Source of the DNA: Terriglobia bacterium
GTDB taxonomy: Bacteria; Acidobacteriota; Terriglobia; Terriglobales; Acidobacteriaceae
NCBI GenBank assembly: GCA_020073215.1
Contig: JAIQFO010000014.1
Location: 48,255 to 112,254, forward strand
DNA length: 64,000 nucleotides
Direction: 5' to 3'
The translations under genes were made by a program, and so were the position numbers. The notes under the pieces were generated by a model. The model was not told the DNA's origin. It worked only from the letters and a program-made list of their open reading frames with translations, and searched no databases. Positions 28,065 to 38,800 of this stretch are shown piece by piece. Each line of letters opens with the position of its first letter. The first letter of the stretch is position 1.

Positions 28065-29216
28065 ATGACCTTGACCCGATTCGTGACCAAGAGCGCGTTC
28101 CGCAACAAACGGCGCAGCCTCCTGACCGTGTTGAGCATCACGTTCTCGCTGCTGCTGCTGACTCTGATGATGACCATCTGGCGCGGGTTCTACATTGACA
28201 AGGGCAGCGCGCAGTCGGCCCAGCGGCTGATTACTCGCCATCGCGTTTCTTTGACCGAGAGTATGCCGGTGTATTACCGGGAGAAAATGCGCGCCGTGCC
28301 CGGAGTCGTGGCGGTAGCTCCGACACAATGGTTTGGCGGCTTGTACAAGGATGAGAAGCCGGAGAACTTCTTCGCGCAGTTTGGCACCGATCCCGCCGAG
28401 ATCTTTAAGGTGATGACCGACTTCAAGATCCCCAACGACCAACTGGCCGCCTGGCAGCGCGATCAAGCTGGCTGCGTGGTCGATAGTGAACTGGCGAAGA
28501 AGTTTGGCTGGAAGATCGGCGATCGCATCGTGATCAAAGGCACCATTTTCCCGGTGAATCTGGAACTCACGATTCGCGGAATTTTCGTCGCTCCGCAGCC
28601 CAGCATCACCGTCTACTTCAACCAGAAGTATGTCGAGGAGGCGGTTCCCTTCGCCAAGGGCCGCTCTGGCACTTTTAACATTCTGGCGGACTCTCCCGAC
28701 GACGTGTCCAAGGTCGCGGCCACCATCGATGCTACGTTCCACAACTTTCCCGAGCCCACGAAAACTGAAAGCGAGAAGGCGTTTCAGCTCAGCTTTATCA
28801 ATAGCCTGGGCAACGTGAAAGCGTTCATCCTGAGTATTTGCTTCGCGGTCATCTTCGCGACTCTGCTGGTCTCGGCGAACACCATGGCCATGTCCATCCG
28901 CGAACGCACCCGCGAAGTGGCCGTGCTGAAGACGCTCGGGTTTACCCGCCAATCGATTCTCCGTCTTTATGTGAGTGAGGGCGTCACCGTCGCTTTGGCC
29001 GGCGGCGTCCTGGGCTGCCTGCTGGCGGTCGGACTGGTAGCAGCTCTGGCGAATGCGCCCGGAATGGGATTCTTCTTCCTGGGGATGCACGTGACCATCC
29101 CCACTTTTGTTCTGGCCGTCGTCGTCGCCGCCATAGTCGGATTTCTGAGCGCGGTCGTACCCGCCTATCACGCGGCAAAATTGGACATTGTGGAGGGCTT
29201 GCGCTACGTCGGGTAG
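28065..29216 (+). CDS. ABC transporter permease (FtsX/MacB type), first of pair
   Basis: 383 residues from the ATG at 28065; a longer frame to 27906 has no ribosome site and would hide the membrane anchor. The N-terminal helix (RRSLLTVLSITFSLLLLTLMM) is followed by a large extracytoplasmic MacB_PCD-like domain, then three C-terminal helices with the FtsX family motif SIRERTREVAVLKTLGFTRQ. It starts a block of two permeases, one membrane-fusion protein and one ATPase (28065-32734), the make-up of a DevBCA/MacB-like exporter. Substrate unknown. Confidence 0.9.
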   Translation: MTLTRFVTKSAFRNKRRSLLTVLSITFSLLLLTLMMTIWRGFYIDKGSAQSAQRLITRHRVSLTESMPVYYREKMRAVPGVVAVAPTQWFGGLYKDEKPENFFAQFGTDPAEIFKVMTDFKIPNDQLAAWQRDQAGCVVDSELAKKFGWKIGDRIVIKGTIFPVNLELTIRGIFVAPQPSITVYFNQKYVEEAVPFAKGRSGTFNILADSPDDVSKVAATIDATFHNFPEPTKTESEKAFQLSFINSLGNVKAFILSICFAVIFATLLVSANTMAMSIRERTREVAVLKTLGFTRQSILRLYVSEGVTVALAGGVLGCLLAVGLVAALANAPGMGFFFLGMHVTIPTFVLAVVVAAIVGFLSAVVPAYHAAKLDIVEGLRYVG

Positions 29217-29242
29217 CAAGTAGCCCAGTAGCAAAAGACAGC

Positions 29243-30406
29243 ATGGCCATACCGATCAGCTATAACATCCGCAATCTGAAGTTGCGCAAGGGCCTCACCA
29301 TCATGACGGCTCTGGGCATCGCGCTCACCGTCACCACTGCCGTTTTCCTGATGGCGCTGCTCGCCGGCCTGAAGAGGGCCTTCATCGCCAGCGGCGATCC
29401 GATGAACGTGCTCGTCATGCGCAAGGGCTCCGTGGCCGAGCTTTCGGGAGGCTTCAACGCCGACCTTTTCCCAACCTTAAGAACGCTGCCCGGGATCGCC
29501 CAAGACCGGGAGGGACAACCCATCGCCTCCGGCGAATGGGTGGTGGTGGTGGTGCTGCCCCGCAAGGATGGCACCGGCGAAGTGAACGTGTCGGTGCGGG
29601 GCATGATGCCGGCCGGCCTCACGCTGCGGTCCAACGCAAAGCTCGTGGAAGGCCGCTGGTTTACGCCCGGACAGCGCGAAGTGGTCGTCGGTCGCTCCAT
29701 TCATAATCGTTTTTCTGGCGCGAACGTGGGTGACACCATGGACTTTGCCAAGGGTCAGTGGAAAGTCGTGGGCATCTTCGATTCGGGCGGCACGGCGTAT
29801 GATTCGGAAATCTGGGGCGACGTCAACCAGATCGCCGCGGACTTCGACCGCCAGGGAGGGTACGCTTCCGTCTATCTCCGGGCCACGGACCCGATTGCCG
29901 CCGACGCACTCAAACACCGCGTCAGCGAGGATCAGCGGCTGAAGTTGGAGGGCACACTCGAAACCGAATATTACGAGAAGCAGACCAGTTCGGGCGGAGC
30001 GATCAAATTTATCGGCATGGTGGTGGCCATCATCATGGCGATCGGATCCAGTTTCGCCGCCATGAATACCATGTATGCGGCGGTCGCCTATCGCGCGAAA
30101 GAGATCGCAACCCTGAGGATCATAGGATTTTCCCGGCCCAGCATTCTCACCTCGTTCGTGATTGAAGCGTTGCTGCTTTCGCTGCTGGGAGCGGCGGTTG
30201 GAATTGTGTTGGTATTGCCGTTCAACGGCATGAGCACGGGCATCGGCAACCAGGTTACCTTCAGCGAGACGGTTTTCAGTCTGCACCTGACTTGGGCAGT
30301 GGTGCTGACGGCGGTGGTCTTTGCCATGATCATGGGCTTGCTGGGAGGCTTCGCGCCCGCCTGGCACGCGGCGCGGCAGGATATTCTGACGTCGCTGCGG
30401 GCGTAG
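29243..30406 (+). CDS. ABC transporter permease (FtsX/MacB type), second of pair
   Basis: 387 residues beginning 27 bp after the first permease, so co-transcription is likely. It has the same plan: N-terminal helix (GLTIMTALGIALTVTTAVFLM), a periplasmic MacB_PCD-like domain, and three C-terminal helices with AYRAKEIATLRIIGFSRP, the coupling-helix region. The C-terminus FAPAWHAARQDILTSLRA matches the end of the first permease (VVPAYHAAKLDIVEGLRYV), showing that the pair are paralogues likely to form a heterodimer. Confidence 0.9.
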   Translation: MAIPISYNIRNLKLRKGLTIMTALGIALTVTTAVFLMALLAGLKRAFIASGDPMNVLVMRKGSVAELSGGFNADLFPTLRTLPGIAQDREGQPIASGEWVVVVVLPRKDGTGEVNVSVRGMMPAGLTLRSNAKLVEGRWFTPGQREVVVGRSIHNRFSGANVGDTMDFAKGQWKVVGIFDSGGTAYDSEIWGDVNQIAADFDRQGGYASVYLRATDPIAADALKHRVSEDQRLKLEGTLETEYYEKQTSSGGAIKFIGMVVAIIMAIGSSFAAMNTMYAAVAYRAKEIATLRIIGFSRPSILTSFVIEALLLSLLGAAVGIVLVLPFNGMSTGIGNQVTFSETVFSLHLTWAVVLTAVVFAMIMGLLGGFAPAWHAARQDILTSLRA

Positions 30407-30435
30407 GAGCAGGCAGTTTGTAACGCCTGTACTGG

Positions 30436-30516
30436 TTGTCACACTGAGCGAAGCGAAGGACCTGTTGTCTTCTGCACGGAAAGAAAGCAGGTCCTTCGCT
30501 TCGCTCAGGATGACAA
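30436..30516. repeat. Long near-perfect palindrome, family B (copy 2)
   Basis: Arms TTGTCACACTGAGCGAAGCG... (from 30436) and ...CGCTTCGCTCAGGATGACAA (to 30516) pair over about 29 bases with two mismatches. It is the same family as 15834-15910. It separates the second permease from the membrane-fusion gene and could attenuate or stabilise the operon mRNA. Confidence 0.9.
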
Positions 30517-30632
30517 TGTAGAGTTATGTGCGCGAAGTGTTTTGCGACGTGTTAGTTCGTGTTATCGATTTTGCGTCAATTTCGTGCCATCGATTTTGCT
30601 TCAATCTAGAAACTGGGAGTATCCGCTTACTC

Positions 30633-32018
30633 ATGCCCGCAGACCTCGGACCTACTGATACCAAGCACGATTACCTGCGGAGTCTGCGCATCGATCATTC
30701 GCTGCGCGACGGAGGAGATCCGCCCGCATGGTCGCGCCGCTTCATTTTGGGCGGAATCGCTGTGGTGGTTCTGCTGGGCATCGTCGCATTGGGTTACCGC
30801 TTGTTCGCCTCGGATGCTGCGGAAGTGGAAGTCGCGCGCGCCGCGGCAGAAGGCAGTGACGTCGCGGGCAGCACCGTGCTTTCCGCGAGCGGATACATCG
30901 TCGCGCATCACAAAATCAGCGTGAACTCGAAAGTGACGGGCCGCATCGCGTGGATCGGCGTGGAAAAAGGCGACAAGGTAAAGGAAGGACAAGTTTTGGT
31001 GCGTCTAGAAGACCAGGAATTCCGCGCTGTGTACGAACAAGCCCACGGCGCCTGGGAAAGCGCCAAGGCTCGGCTGGCCGAGGCGGAACATGGCTCGCGT
31101 CCCGAAGAAATCCAACAGGCCGATCACAATCTTGCCGAGGCGCGCGCCACCGCCGCCAACGACAAGGTCACTCTCGACCGTACCCGCGATCTCTTTGCCC
31201 AGGGAGTCGTCTCCAAGCAGAATCTCGACGACGCGCAGGCTCGCCATGATGCCGATCAACAGCGAGCCAATTCGCTGGCGCAGTCGCTCCGGCTCTCACA
31301 ACTCGGCCCGCGCGTCGAAGAAATCGATCGCGCCCGCGCCGACGTCGATACCGCCAAAGGCCAAATGGATTATGCCAAGTCTCAACTGGACGCGACCTTG
31401 ATCCGCGCGCCGGTCAGCGGCACGATTCTGGAGCGCACGGCGGAAAAGGGCGAACTGGTCACCTCTCAGTTCGCCAGTGGCGCGGAAGGCGGCCCGCGCG
31501 GCGCGGTCGTGGACCTCGCCGACCTGAACGACATTCAGGTCGAACTCGATATCGCGCAGGATGACTTTGCCAAACTGTCTCCCAAGCAGGAGGGCATCGT
31601 CACGCTGGACGCTTTCAAAGATCGTTCCTACAAAGGCGAGATCGCCGAAATGTCGCCGGAGGCGAATCGGCAAAAGGCGACGGTGCAGGTCAAGGTTCAG
31701 ATTCTGAAACCCGATTCTTACCTGCGGCCGGAGATGAACGCCACGGTGCAGTTCAAGGCGAAGCCGAACGACGACAAAAGCGCGGCCACAAAACAGACTT
31801 ACATATTTGTGCCCACCGCCGCGTTGCGCGATAAAGATGGCAAGAAGTTTGTTTTGCTCGCTTTCAACGGCAAGGCGCTTCGCCGCGACGTTCACGTTCA
31901 GGGCCAGCGTTCGGGAGGTTATCTGGTCGACTCGCTGGTCGGTGGCGAAAGCGTAATCACGGCAGCGCCCGCGGATTTGCAGGACGGGCAAAAGATTCGT
32001 ATCAAGGGGAATTCATGA
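30633..32018 (+). CDS. HlyD-type membrane-fusion protein of ABC exporter
   Basis: 461 residues from the ATG at 30633; the frame is open back to 30528 but without coding character. A single N-terminal membrane anchor ([22 protein letters not shown]) follows a cytoplasmic start. Then come a lipoyl/barrel-sandwich half-motif ([18 protein letters not shown]), a long alpha-helical hairpin rich in Glu, Ala and Gln (about 130-260), and the second half-motif ([20 protein letters not shown]), then beta-barrel domains. It would link the inner-membrane permeases to an outer-membrane exit. Its stop overlaps the ATPase start (ATGA). Confidence 0.9.
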   Translation: MPADLGPTDTKHDYLRSLRIDHSLRDGGDPPAWSRRFILGGIAVVVLLGIVALGYRLFASDAAEVEVARAAAEGSDVAGSTVLSASGYIVAHHKISVNSKVTGRIAWIGVEKGDKVKEGQVLVRLEDQEFRAVYEQAHGAWESAKARLAEAEHGSRPEEIQQADHNLAEARATAANDKVTLDRTRDLFAQGVVSKQNLDDAQARHDADQQRANSLAQSLRLSQLGPRVEEIDRARADVDTAKGQMDYAKSQLDATLIRAPVSGTILERTAEKGELVTSQFASGAEGGPRGAVVDLADLNDIQVELDIAQDDFAKLSPKQEGIVTLDAFKDRSYKGEIAEMSPEANRQKATVQVKVQILKPDSYLRPEMNATVQFKAKPNDDKSAATKQTYIFVPTAALRDKDGKKFVLLAFNGKALRRDVHVQGQRSGGYLVDSLVGGESVITAAPADLQDGQKIRIKGNS

Positions 32019-32734
32019 ACGCACTCACGACAACACCCACGACGCACCCGGCCGCAGGCAGCAAGGTGGTGCAGGCCCGTGGCGTCAGCAAGATTTTCAA
32101 GCGCGACGCTTTCGAGGTGACCGCGCTCGACAATGTCTCCATCGACATCGCTGGCGGCGAGTTTCTGGCGCTGATGGGGCCTTCCGGATCGGGCAAGACG
32201 ACTCTGCTGAACATGATCGCGGCCATTGACCGCCCCAGCTCCGGCGACCTGCTGGTGATGGGCGAAAATGTTTTTCGCCTGAACGATGGGCAATCGGCCA
32301 GCTGGCGCAATACGCACGTCGGATATGTTTTTCAAACTTTCAATCTGATTCCGGTGCTGACCGCCTTTGAGAATGTCGAGTTGCCTCTGCTGCTCACCCG
32401 GATGACCGCGCAGCAGCGCCGCGATCACGTGATGACCGCGCTCAAGCTCGTCGGACTTGAGGATCGCGTCCATCACCTTCCCAAGCAGCTCTCCGGCGGA
32501 CAGGAGCAGCGCGTGGCCATCGCGCGCGCCATTGTCAGCGATCCCACGCTGATTCTCGCCGACGAACCTACCGGCGACCTCGACAGTCACTCGGCAACCG
32601 AAATCCTGGAGATCCTAAAGCGATTGAATGAAGGCTTCAACAAGACGATTGTGATGGTGACCCATGATCCGCACGCAGCCGGCTATGCCCACGTGACGCG
32701 GCATCTGGAAAAAGGTCGTCTGCTGCCGGCCTAG
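32015..32734 (+). CDS. ABC transporter ATP-binding protein (LolD/MacB type)
   Basis: 239 residues. The start ATG overlaps the preceding TGA (ATGA), indicating translational coupling. Walker A is [11 protein letters not shown], the signature is [15 protein letters not shown], Walker B is [13 protein letters not shown], and the switch His is in VMVTHDP. It powers the two permeases encoded upstream. This is the last gene of the export operon; no tolC-like gene is adjacent. Confidence 0.95.
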   Translation: MNALTTTPTTHPAAGSKVVQARGVSKIFKRDAFEVTALDNVSIDIAGGEFLALMGPSGSGKTTLLNMIAAIDRPSSGDLLVMGENVFRLNDGQSASWRNTHVGYVFQTFNLIPVLTAFENVELPLLLTRMTAQQRRDHVMTALKLVGLEDRVHHLPKQLSGGQEQRVAIARAIVSDPTLILADEPTGDLDSHSATEILEILKRLNEGFNKTIVMVTHDPHAAGYAHVTRHLEKGRLLPA

Positions 32735-32829
32735 CAGGTTGCGGGAGAGTCTTTCGTGGGCAAGGACGCTGACTTATGATCGGCGCCTCAATTCCCAACT
32801 GGGGGTGATCCGAAGCATGTTTACTAGTT

Positions 32830-32899
32830 GGTACCGGTTCCCCCACCCTCCTTCCCCCGGTCTATTGGAATCATGGGGTTAGGGGGAAATTTCGGTACC
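32830..32899. repeat. Imperfect inverted repeat with GGTACC ends
   Basis: The left arm GGTACCGGTTCCCCCACCC and the right arm GGGGTTAGGGGGAAATTTCGGTACC are complementary with small bulges, around a 26-base centre. Confidence 0.5.
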
Positions 32900-33242
32900 G
32901 TCCTAATACTGCGTTGATTTGGTGGCGGCCTCGGGAAGAAAGGCCGCCAGCGATTCACTTTCTTAGGCCCTTAATCAGAGAAATGGATTTCAAGTTGGTC
33001 TCCAAAAAGAGTCGTGAAATGACCCTCATATTCTTGCCTCGACTTTGAAATGCGGGCAATTCCCAACAATTGACCGAGCTGAGTGCGCAGGGCCTTCACG
33101 CCAATCTCTGAAAGGAATTGATGTAGCCACTCTTAGGACACTACCGAAATTCCCGTGAAGTATTTGAGTTTAAATGACTTATATGACAAATATTCCGGAA
33201 TGAGGAGTTAAGCGGCGGATCCGGAGTCTGCTGTGGCTGCGG

Positions 33243-33297
33243 GCGGCTGCCGAGCTTCGCTCGGCCTGGACGGCCGAGGGCGGCCGTCCCCACACTA
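33243..33297 (+). repeat. Palindromic intergenic repeat, family A (copy 3)
   Basis: GCCGAGC/GCTCGGC hairpin then GGACGGCC...GGCCGTCC hairpin and CCCCACACTA; matches the copies at 11105 and 34208. Confidence 0.85.
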
Positions 33298-33497
33298 CTA
33301 CTAGAAAACACTACCCATAGAATAAGGGAGGGACCAGTCCGCACCCCCATTCTTACCCTATGATTCTATTTTATCAATTTCGCAGGCTCATCCGGACAAC
33401 TTTGGCGAGTTTGTTTTCACCAGCGATTCATTGACTTACCGCGAAAATCATCGAAACCAGGGCTTGACATGATTTCGGCCGAGGGTCCGAAGAACGA

Positions 33498-34022
33498 TTA
33501 AGCGGTTCTCCTGGCGGGCATCTCTTCCGCCGACGGCTTGGTGTCGCTAATCCATTCCCAGGCACGGCGACCCCGGTCGTTGCTGAGGCTGCGAGCCTCG
33601 CCATAATCCACGAGGCGATTCAAAACGGTGGTGACCGAGGCCAGCGGATCCTTGTGCCGCGCCAGGATGGCAGGAGCGTATCGTTCCAGTTCCAGGCAAA
33701 CCTCGCGGGCTCCCAGCGGACGGCGGACTTCCATGAGGACCCTGCGGCATGCTTTGGTGAAGCCGGGCTGGCGGCCGTTGGGCTTGCGGTCGATCAGTTC
33801 CAGCAAGTCGTCGCCGAGCACGTGCTCGCCGAAGAGATTCGCCAATCCTGCGATAGTCTGCTTTACCGTGCCAATGCGCTTCATGATCTCGGCTCGCTGC
33901 CGCATGAGCTGGAGGAGTTCTTCGTGCGCGGCCTTCACCACCTGCTGCGCGGAAATGTTGTCGGCTTGCGCAGGAATGTCGTGCGCGTACAAGCCGTCGC
34001 GGCTAACTCTCCCAAATTCCAT
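33498..34022 (-). CDS. Conserved-looking protein with helical N-terminus and winged-helix-like C-terminus
   Basis: 174 residues from the ATG at 34022, preceded by GGGGAG six bases away; an upstream ATG at 34043 lacks a site. Residues 30-65 form a charged helix with coiled-coil character (HEELLQLMRQRAEIMKRIGTV). Residues 95-165 (FTKACRRVLMEVRRPLGAREV, then SVTTVLNRLVDYGEARSL, ending in WEWISD) look like a winged helix-turn-helix. No family name is recognised. It could be a regulator, but this is inference from shape only. It is flanked by intergenic repeats. Confidence 0.65.
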   Translation of the reverse strand: MEFGRVSRDGLYAHDIPAQADNISAQQVVKAAHEELLQLMRQRAEIMKRIGTVKQTIAGLANLFGEHVLGDDLLELIDRKPNGRQPGFTKACRRVLMEVRRPLGAREVCLELERYAPAILARHKDPLASVTTVLNRLVDYGEARSLSNDRGRRAWEWISDTKPSAEEMPARRTA

Positions 34023-34207
34023 AGATGCTCCCCAATAAAACAATGGTGAGGATTCCTCGACTCTTCTGTTCTATACGCAGGGCGATGCTCCGAGGTTCCG
34101 TTGAAGAGTTGGACTCGTTTGGAGAGGAAAGGTTATCAGGGTGACGTGGACAACTTTGTGCGCGTCACGCGCAGGCCGCTGCGAGGGCAGAGTCGCTTGG
34201 GCTACGG

Positions 34208-34262
34208 GCAACTGCCGAGCTGCGCTCGGCTTGGACGGCCGAGGGCGGCCGTCCCCACACTA
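34208..34262 (+). repeat. Palindromic intergenic repeat, family A (copy 4)
   Basis: GCCGAGCTGCGCTCGGC hairpin, then GGACGGCC...GGCCGTCC and CCCCACACTAG; nearly identical to copies 2 and 3. Confidence 0.85.
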
Positions 34263-34268
34263 GTCCAC

Positions 34269-34667
34269 CTATCCCATCACGGTCGTATGCTCGGGGCGGA
34301 TCTTGTAGAGCACGCGCACCTCTCCCGGCTGGGCATAGGGATACTTGTCGGCGCCGAGATACTTCTTCGCCATCTTGTCGATGTGTTGGGCGGCGCCGTC
34401 TTCGGTAATCTCAACCACGGTGCCGCGGATCTCCAGATAGCGATAAGGATTGTCGGGATCGACGACGGCCAGCGCCACGCGCGGATCGCGGCGCACGTTG
34501 CGATCTTTCTGGCGTCCCTTGGCTGAGTTGAAGATGACGTGTTGGCCGTCGAAATCGCACCAGACGGGAGTGACTTGCGGCCTGCCGTCGGGCATGAGGG
34601 TGCCGAGACTGGCGAAAGCGCGTTTCTGGAAAAGGTCGAGGTATTTTTCAGGAATGATGTTGGACAT
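34269..34667 (-). CDS. PPOX-class (FMN/F420-binding split-barrel) oxidoreductase
   Basis: 132 residues from the ATG at 34667, with AGGAGAG nine bases upstream; a longer frame to 34739 is rejected for lack of a site. The protein has the split-barrel pattern of the pyridoxamine-5'-phosphate-oxidase-like superfamily: RAFASLGTLMPDGRPQVTPV, HVIFNSAKGRQKDRNVRRDP and YRYLEIRGTVVEI. Members bind FMN or F420 and reduce varied substrates; which cofactor is used here cannot be told from the sequence alone. Confidence 0.85.
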   Translation of the reverse strand: MSNIIPEKYLDLFQKRAFASLGTLMPDGRPQVTPVWCDFDGQHVIFNSAKGRQKDRNVRRDPRVALAVVDPDNPYRYLEIRGTVVEITEDGAAQHIDKMAKKYLGADKYPYAQPGEVRVLYKIRPEHTTVMG

Positions 34668-34956
34668 CGCTGAATCTCTCCTGGGTCGAACATTCGATGA
34701 TGGATGAATTGCCGCCCCGATTATAGATGCCGGAAGCAAAACGATGGCATCGTATTTTTTCTATTGCGGGCGCTGGCAGCGCACGGCTGCGTTGGCAGAG
34801 CTTTGGGTTCGGGCTCGCGAGCGGGTACAATCATAAGCTTCACGGAACAAGCGAAGCTGGGACTTGCAACTCGCGGTGGGACTCGCGACGTTGTGTGCCG
34901 GTTGCGTTTGTCCTGACCGCGGGTACCCGAGTCGTCGTTTTGGAGAGTTCGACGTT

Positions 34957-35877
34957 ATGCGTAGGACAATACCGCCGGCGGGAAAAGCGGCGCGAATCTT
35001 CTGTCTGTGGTTCGCCTTGTTTCTGGTCGCGAGCCCTCTGCGGGCACAGTCATCTGCCCTGCAACCTCCGCCCACCGTCGTTTTCATGACCGATTTCGGC
35101 GTTGTGGACGACTCGGTGGCCCTCTGCAAGGGCGTGATGTACGGCATCGCGCCCAACCTTCGCATTGTCGACCTCACGCATCAGGTCAACGCTTTTTCGA
35201 TTCGAGACGGCGCGCGCTTCCTGTTCGGCGCCACTCCCTACTTCTCGGCGGGAACGGTATTCGTCGCGGTGGTCGATCCCGGCGTGGGCAGTTCGCGCAA
35301 GGCGGTGGTGGTGAAATCGAAGCGCGGACAATTTTTCGTGCTCCCCGACAACGGATTGATGACCATGGTCGAGGACCGCGACGGCGTCGAAGCGATTCGC
35401 GAGGTCACCAATCCCGATTGGATGGTCGGCGCCAAGATTTCCTCCACTTTCCATGGCCGCGATATTTTCTCGCCCGTCGGCGCTCACATTGCGCGCGGCG
35501 ACGACTGGACGCAGGTCGGACCCGTAGTCAAGGAACTGGTCCGGCTCGATCTGAAACCCGCCAGCGTGGATGGGAAGGGCCTGAATGGCGAAGTGATTGC
35601 GCTGGATGGTCCGTTCGGCAACCTGATCACGAACATCGCGGCCGACGATTTTCTGAAGCTCGGCTATCAGCGCGGCGATAAGCTGAAGGCTACGATCGCG
35701 GGACACGAAGTGGAAATGCCGTTCGTAAAGACATTCAGCGATGTGCCGCTCAAACAGCCGTTGCTGTTCATCGATTCGCGCGGACGAGTCAGCTTTGCGC
35801 TTAACCAATCCAGCTTCGCGGCGGCGTACGGCATCGATCCGCCGCGGCCGATCTTTATACCCCGCAAGGGGCGCTAA
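34957..35877 (+). CDS. Exported SAM hydroxide adenosyltransferase (DUF62 family)
   Basis: 306 residues from the ATG at 34957 (GGAGAG about nine bases upstream). It opens with a signal peptide (AARIFCLWFALFLVASPLRA), which is unusual because known family members are cytoplasmic. The two-domain SAM adenosyltransferase core follows: FMTDFGVVDDSVALCKGVMY, FVAVVDPGVGSSRKAVVV, LPDNGLMTMV, FHGRDIFSPVGAHIARG with the conserved His, and GPFGNLITNI. The family splits SAM with water to adenosine and methionine. It ends 20 bp before a TonB-dependent receptor gene, and adenosine-processing genes lie beyond. Confidence 0.88.
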   Translation: MRRTIPPAGKAARIFCLWFALFLVASPLRAQSSALQPPPTVVFMTDFGVVDDSVALCKGVMYGIAPNLRIVDLTHQVNAFSIRDGARFLFGATPYFSAGTVFVAVVDPGVGSSRKAVVVKSKRGQFFVLPDNGLMTMVEDRDGVEAIREVTNPDWMVGAKISSTFHGRDIFSPVGAHIARGDDWTQVGPVVKELVRLDLKPASVDGKGLNGEVIALDGPFGNLITNIAADDFLKLGYQRGDKLKATIAGHEVEMPFVKTFSDVPLKQPLLFIDSRGRVSFALNQSSFAAAYGIDPPRPIFIPRKGR

Positions 35878-35897
35878 GTTCACACGAGGAAATGATC

Positions 35898-38800
35898 ATG
35901 TACAGGGGCAAAAGAAATTGTTTTGTAGGGCCGATCTTGATGGGCCTGTTGCTTTGGGCGCCAATCGCATTAGGGCAAAGCTTCCGCGGATCCATCCGCG
36001 GCACGGTCACCGACCCGAGCGGCAGCGTCATCGTGGGGGCGAAGGTCTCGGCAAAGAGCATTGGCACGGGCTTGCAGCGTGAAGCCACCACCGGCGCCGA
36101 TGGCGGCTACGTGCTGGCCGAACTCCCTGCGGGCGAATACACAGTCACAGTGGAATCCGCCGGACTGTCGCCCTCGGCGCAGAACGTTCAGGTCAACGTG
36201 GGATTGGACACAGCCGCGAACTTTGATCTGACCAAGGTCGAGAAGCGGGCGGAGCAGCTCACCGTCACCGCGGAAGCACCGGTGATCGAGACCACGCGGG
36301 ATGTGCTGGGCGAAGTAGTCGAGCGTCGACTGGTGAACGAACTCCCACTAAACGGACGTGACTTTGGAAAGCTGGTAGCGCTGACGCCCGGCACGACGGT
36401 CGATCCGTCAGGAGTCGCCGGAACCCAGGGCGGCTTCGGCCAATTCAACATCAATGGCAACCGTGACCGTTCGAATAACTACACGCTCGACGGCACCGAC
36501 AACAACGACCCCTTCTTCAACAATTCGGCGCTCAACCAGACTGGAATCGGGGGCGCCCCAGGGTCACTGCTCCCAGTGGACGCGATCCAGGAATTCAATC
36601 TGCAGTCGCAATTTGCAGCCGAGTACGGACGGAACTCCGGCTCCGTGGTCAACATCATCACCCGTTCCGGTACGAACCAGCTACACGGCTCGGCGTTCGA
36701 GTTTCTCCGTAACAGCGCGCTCGACGCTCGCAATTTCTTCAATACGGAATCACGGAAGTCGGTATTCCAGAACAACAATTTCGGAGTCTCCCTGGGCGGG
36801 GCGATTGTGAAGGACAAGACTTTCTTCTTTGGCGCCTACGAAGGGCAGCGGGAGCGAGTCGGGTCGGATTTTCTGCTACAGGTGCCGACGGTCAGTGAAA
36901 TCGCGGACGCGCGTGCGATCGCCCTAGAGCTCGACGGTGTAGTCAACCCAGGGCTGGATGCCATTCTTGCTTTCTATCCGCAGAGTACCAGCAGCGACTT
37001 ACCCGGGGTCGTGCATGACAAGAATGACGGCAACAACTTCATCGTCAAACTCGATCACAATGTCTCGAACAATGAACTTCTGACGGGGCGGTATGCGTTC
37101 TCCCAGAGCGACCAGGTGTTTCCATTCGGCTCTCCTGGGGGATTCGGCACAGGATCGCGACTTCCCGATTTTGCCCAAACCTCGCCGGCTCGGGTGCAAG
37201 TTTTTTCAGCGAGTCTGCTGTCGACCCTGAGTAGTTCGAAAATCAACGAAATCCGATTTGGATACAGCCGGTATCGCACATCCTTCAGTTCGCTGAATGC
37301 GAACTACGACCCGACCGCGCACGGCTTGAAATTCGGCACCGGCAAGCTTGGCCTGCCGGAGTTCGACTTCACGAACATCGAGAATCTCGGCGCCATCGGG
37401 TTCAGCGTACCGCGCGGGCGTACCAGTCAGAGCTATCAGATCCTGGACAACTTTACCTGGCTCCGGGGCAAGCACACCCTTAAGTTCGGCGGCGAGTTTC
37501 GTCGCGCTTCGATCGCGAACTTCAACGATAACCTGGAACGCGGGATCTATCAGTTCACTGCCGGCGCATGCCTCGGGGACAGTCTCAGTGTCCCGATAAA
37601 TCCATGCTCTGTGAACGGTACGCCGAATCCCGACTACGACCCAGTCACCGATGCACTGGCGGAGTTCTATACGGGTGGAGCCGTTAATGATTGCTGCAGC
37701 TTTGTATTGGTCGATACCGGAAACACGCAGCGCACCACCTACAACAACGGCTTCAGCTTCTTTGCGCAGGATGACTACCGGGTCGCCTCGACTTTCACTC
37801 TCAACCTGGGGCTGCGCTGGGAGTATTTCGGCCCGATGAGCGAAAAGAATAACCTGCTGTCGAATCTGGCATCGGATGGCACGCTGGAAATGGTCGGAAC
37901 GCATGGACTGGACGGCCTTTACCAGCGCGACCTGAACAATTTCGGTCCGCGCCTCGGATTTGCGTGGAACGCTCTCAAGAACACGGTGGTCCGCGCAGGC
38001 TATGGCGTCTACTACGATTACGTGCCGCAGCATTTGCTGATTGCGAACTTTACGTCGTCCGCAGGCGTCGCTACCAATCCCATCGGGCCTAAGCCAGTGC
38101 TGCCGATGAACTTCGACCCCAACGCTTTCAACGGTACCAGCACCGATCCCACGGCTCCGATCATGTCCCCCAACTTGTCGGGTGGATATTCAATTTTTGT
38201 GACTCCACGGAAATTCCCGAGTCCGTACACGCAGAATTGGAATTTGAATATTCAGCAGAGATTCGCGGAGAACGCGTCGCTCGAAGTCGGCTACGTCGGG
38301 AGCAAAGGAACGAAGCTGGTACGCCTCACGGATCTCAACGAAAACTTTACGAATGAAAATTACGGCACGATCGATCAACTCTTTCCGGGGGCTTCCTCGG
38401 CCTATCATTCGCTGCAAGCTATCGCCCGGCTGCAGAATTCACACCGCTTCTCGGGTTTTGCGAGCTACATCTGGTCCAAGTCGCTTGACGATGCCTCAGA
38501 CGGAATCGACTTTGTCCCCGGAGTCGCGTTTCCCCAAGACCCGAGCAATCTCAAGGCAGAGCACGGACCTTCTAGCTTCGATACCCGTCATCGGTTTACC
38601 GCTGCCATTAACTACAATCTGCCCACTTGGCAGGCTTTAGGAAAACTCGGCTCGGGTTGGCAGTTGAACTGGATTGTCAGCCTGCAAAGTGGCCGTCCCA
38701 TTCCTATCGTAACGGCCAACGACACGAGCGGGCACTTTTACTTTAACCAGCGGCCCAATGTGGTTCCGGGCGTCGATCCCATCATTCACAACTGGAGCGC

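Larger units (their letters stand above)
32735..33497. other. Repeat-rich intergenic stretch of about 760 bp
   Basis: It contains an imperfect inverted repeat (32830-32899), a perfect 8-bp hairpin GGCGGCCT/AGGCCGCC (32924-32948) after the ABC operon, and a family A repeat (33243-33297). AT-richer sequence lies at 33110-33200 and 33330-33400. No supported gene is seen. Confidence 0.5.

Noticed and set aside
33141..33350. 69-codon minus-strand frame
   Set aside because: Its middle is the translated family A repeat and there is no ribosome site.
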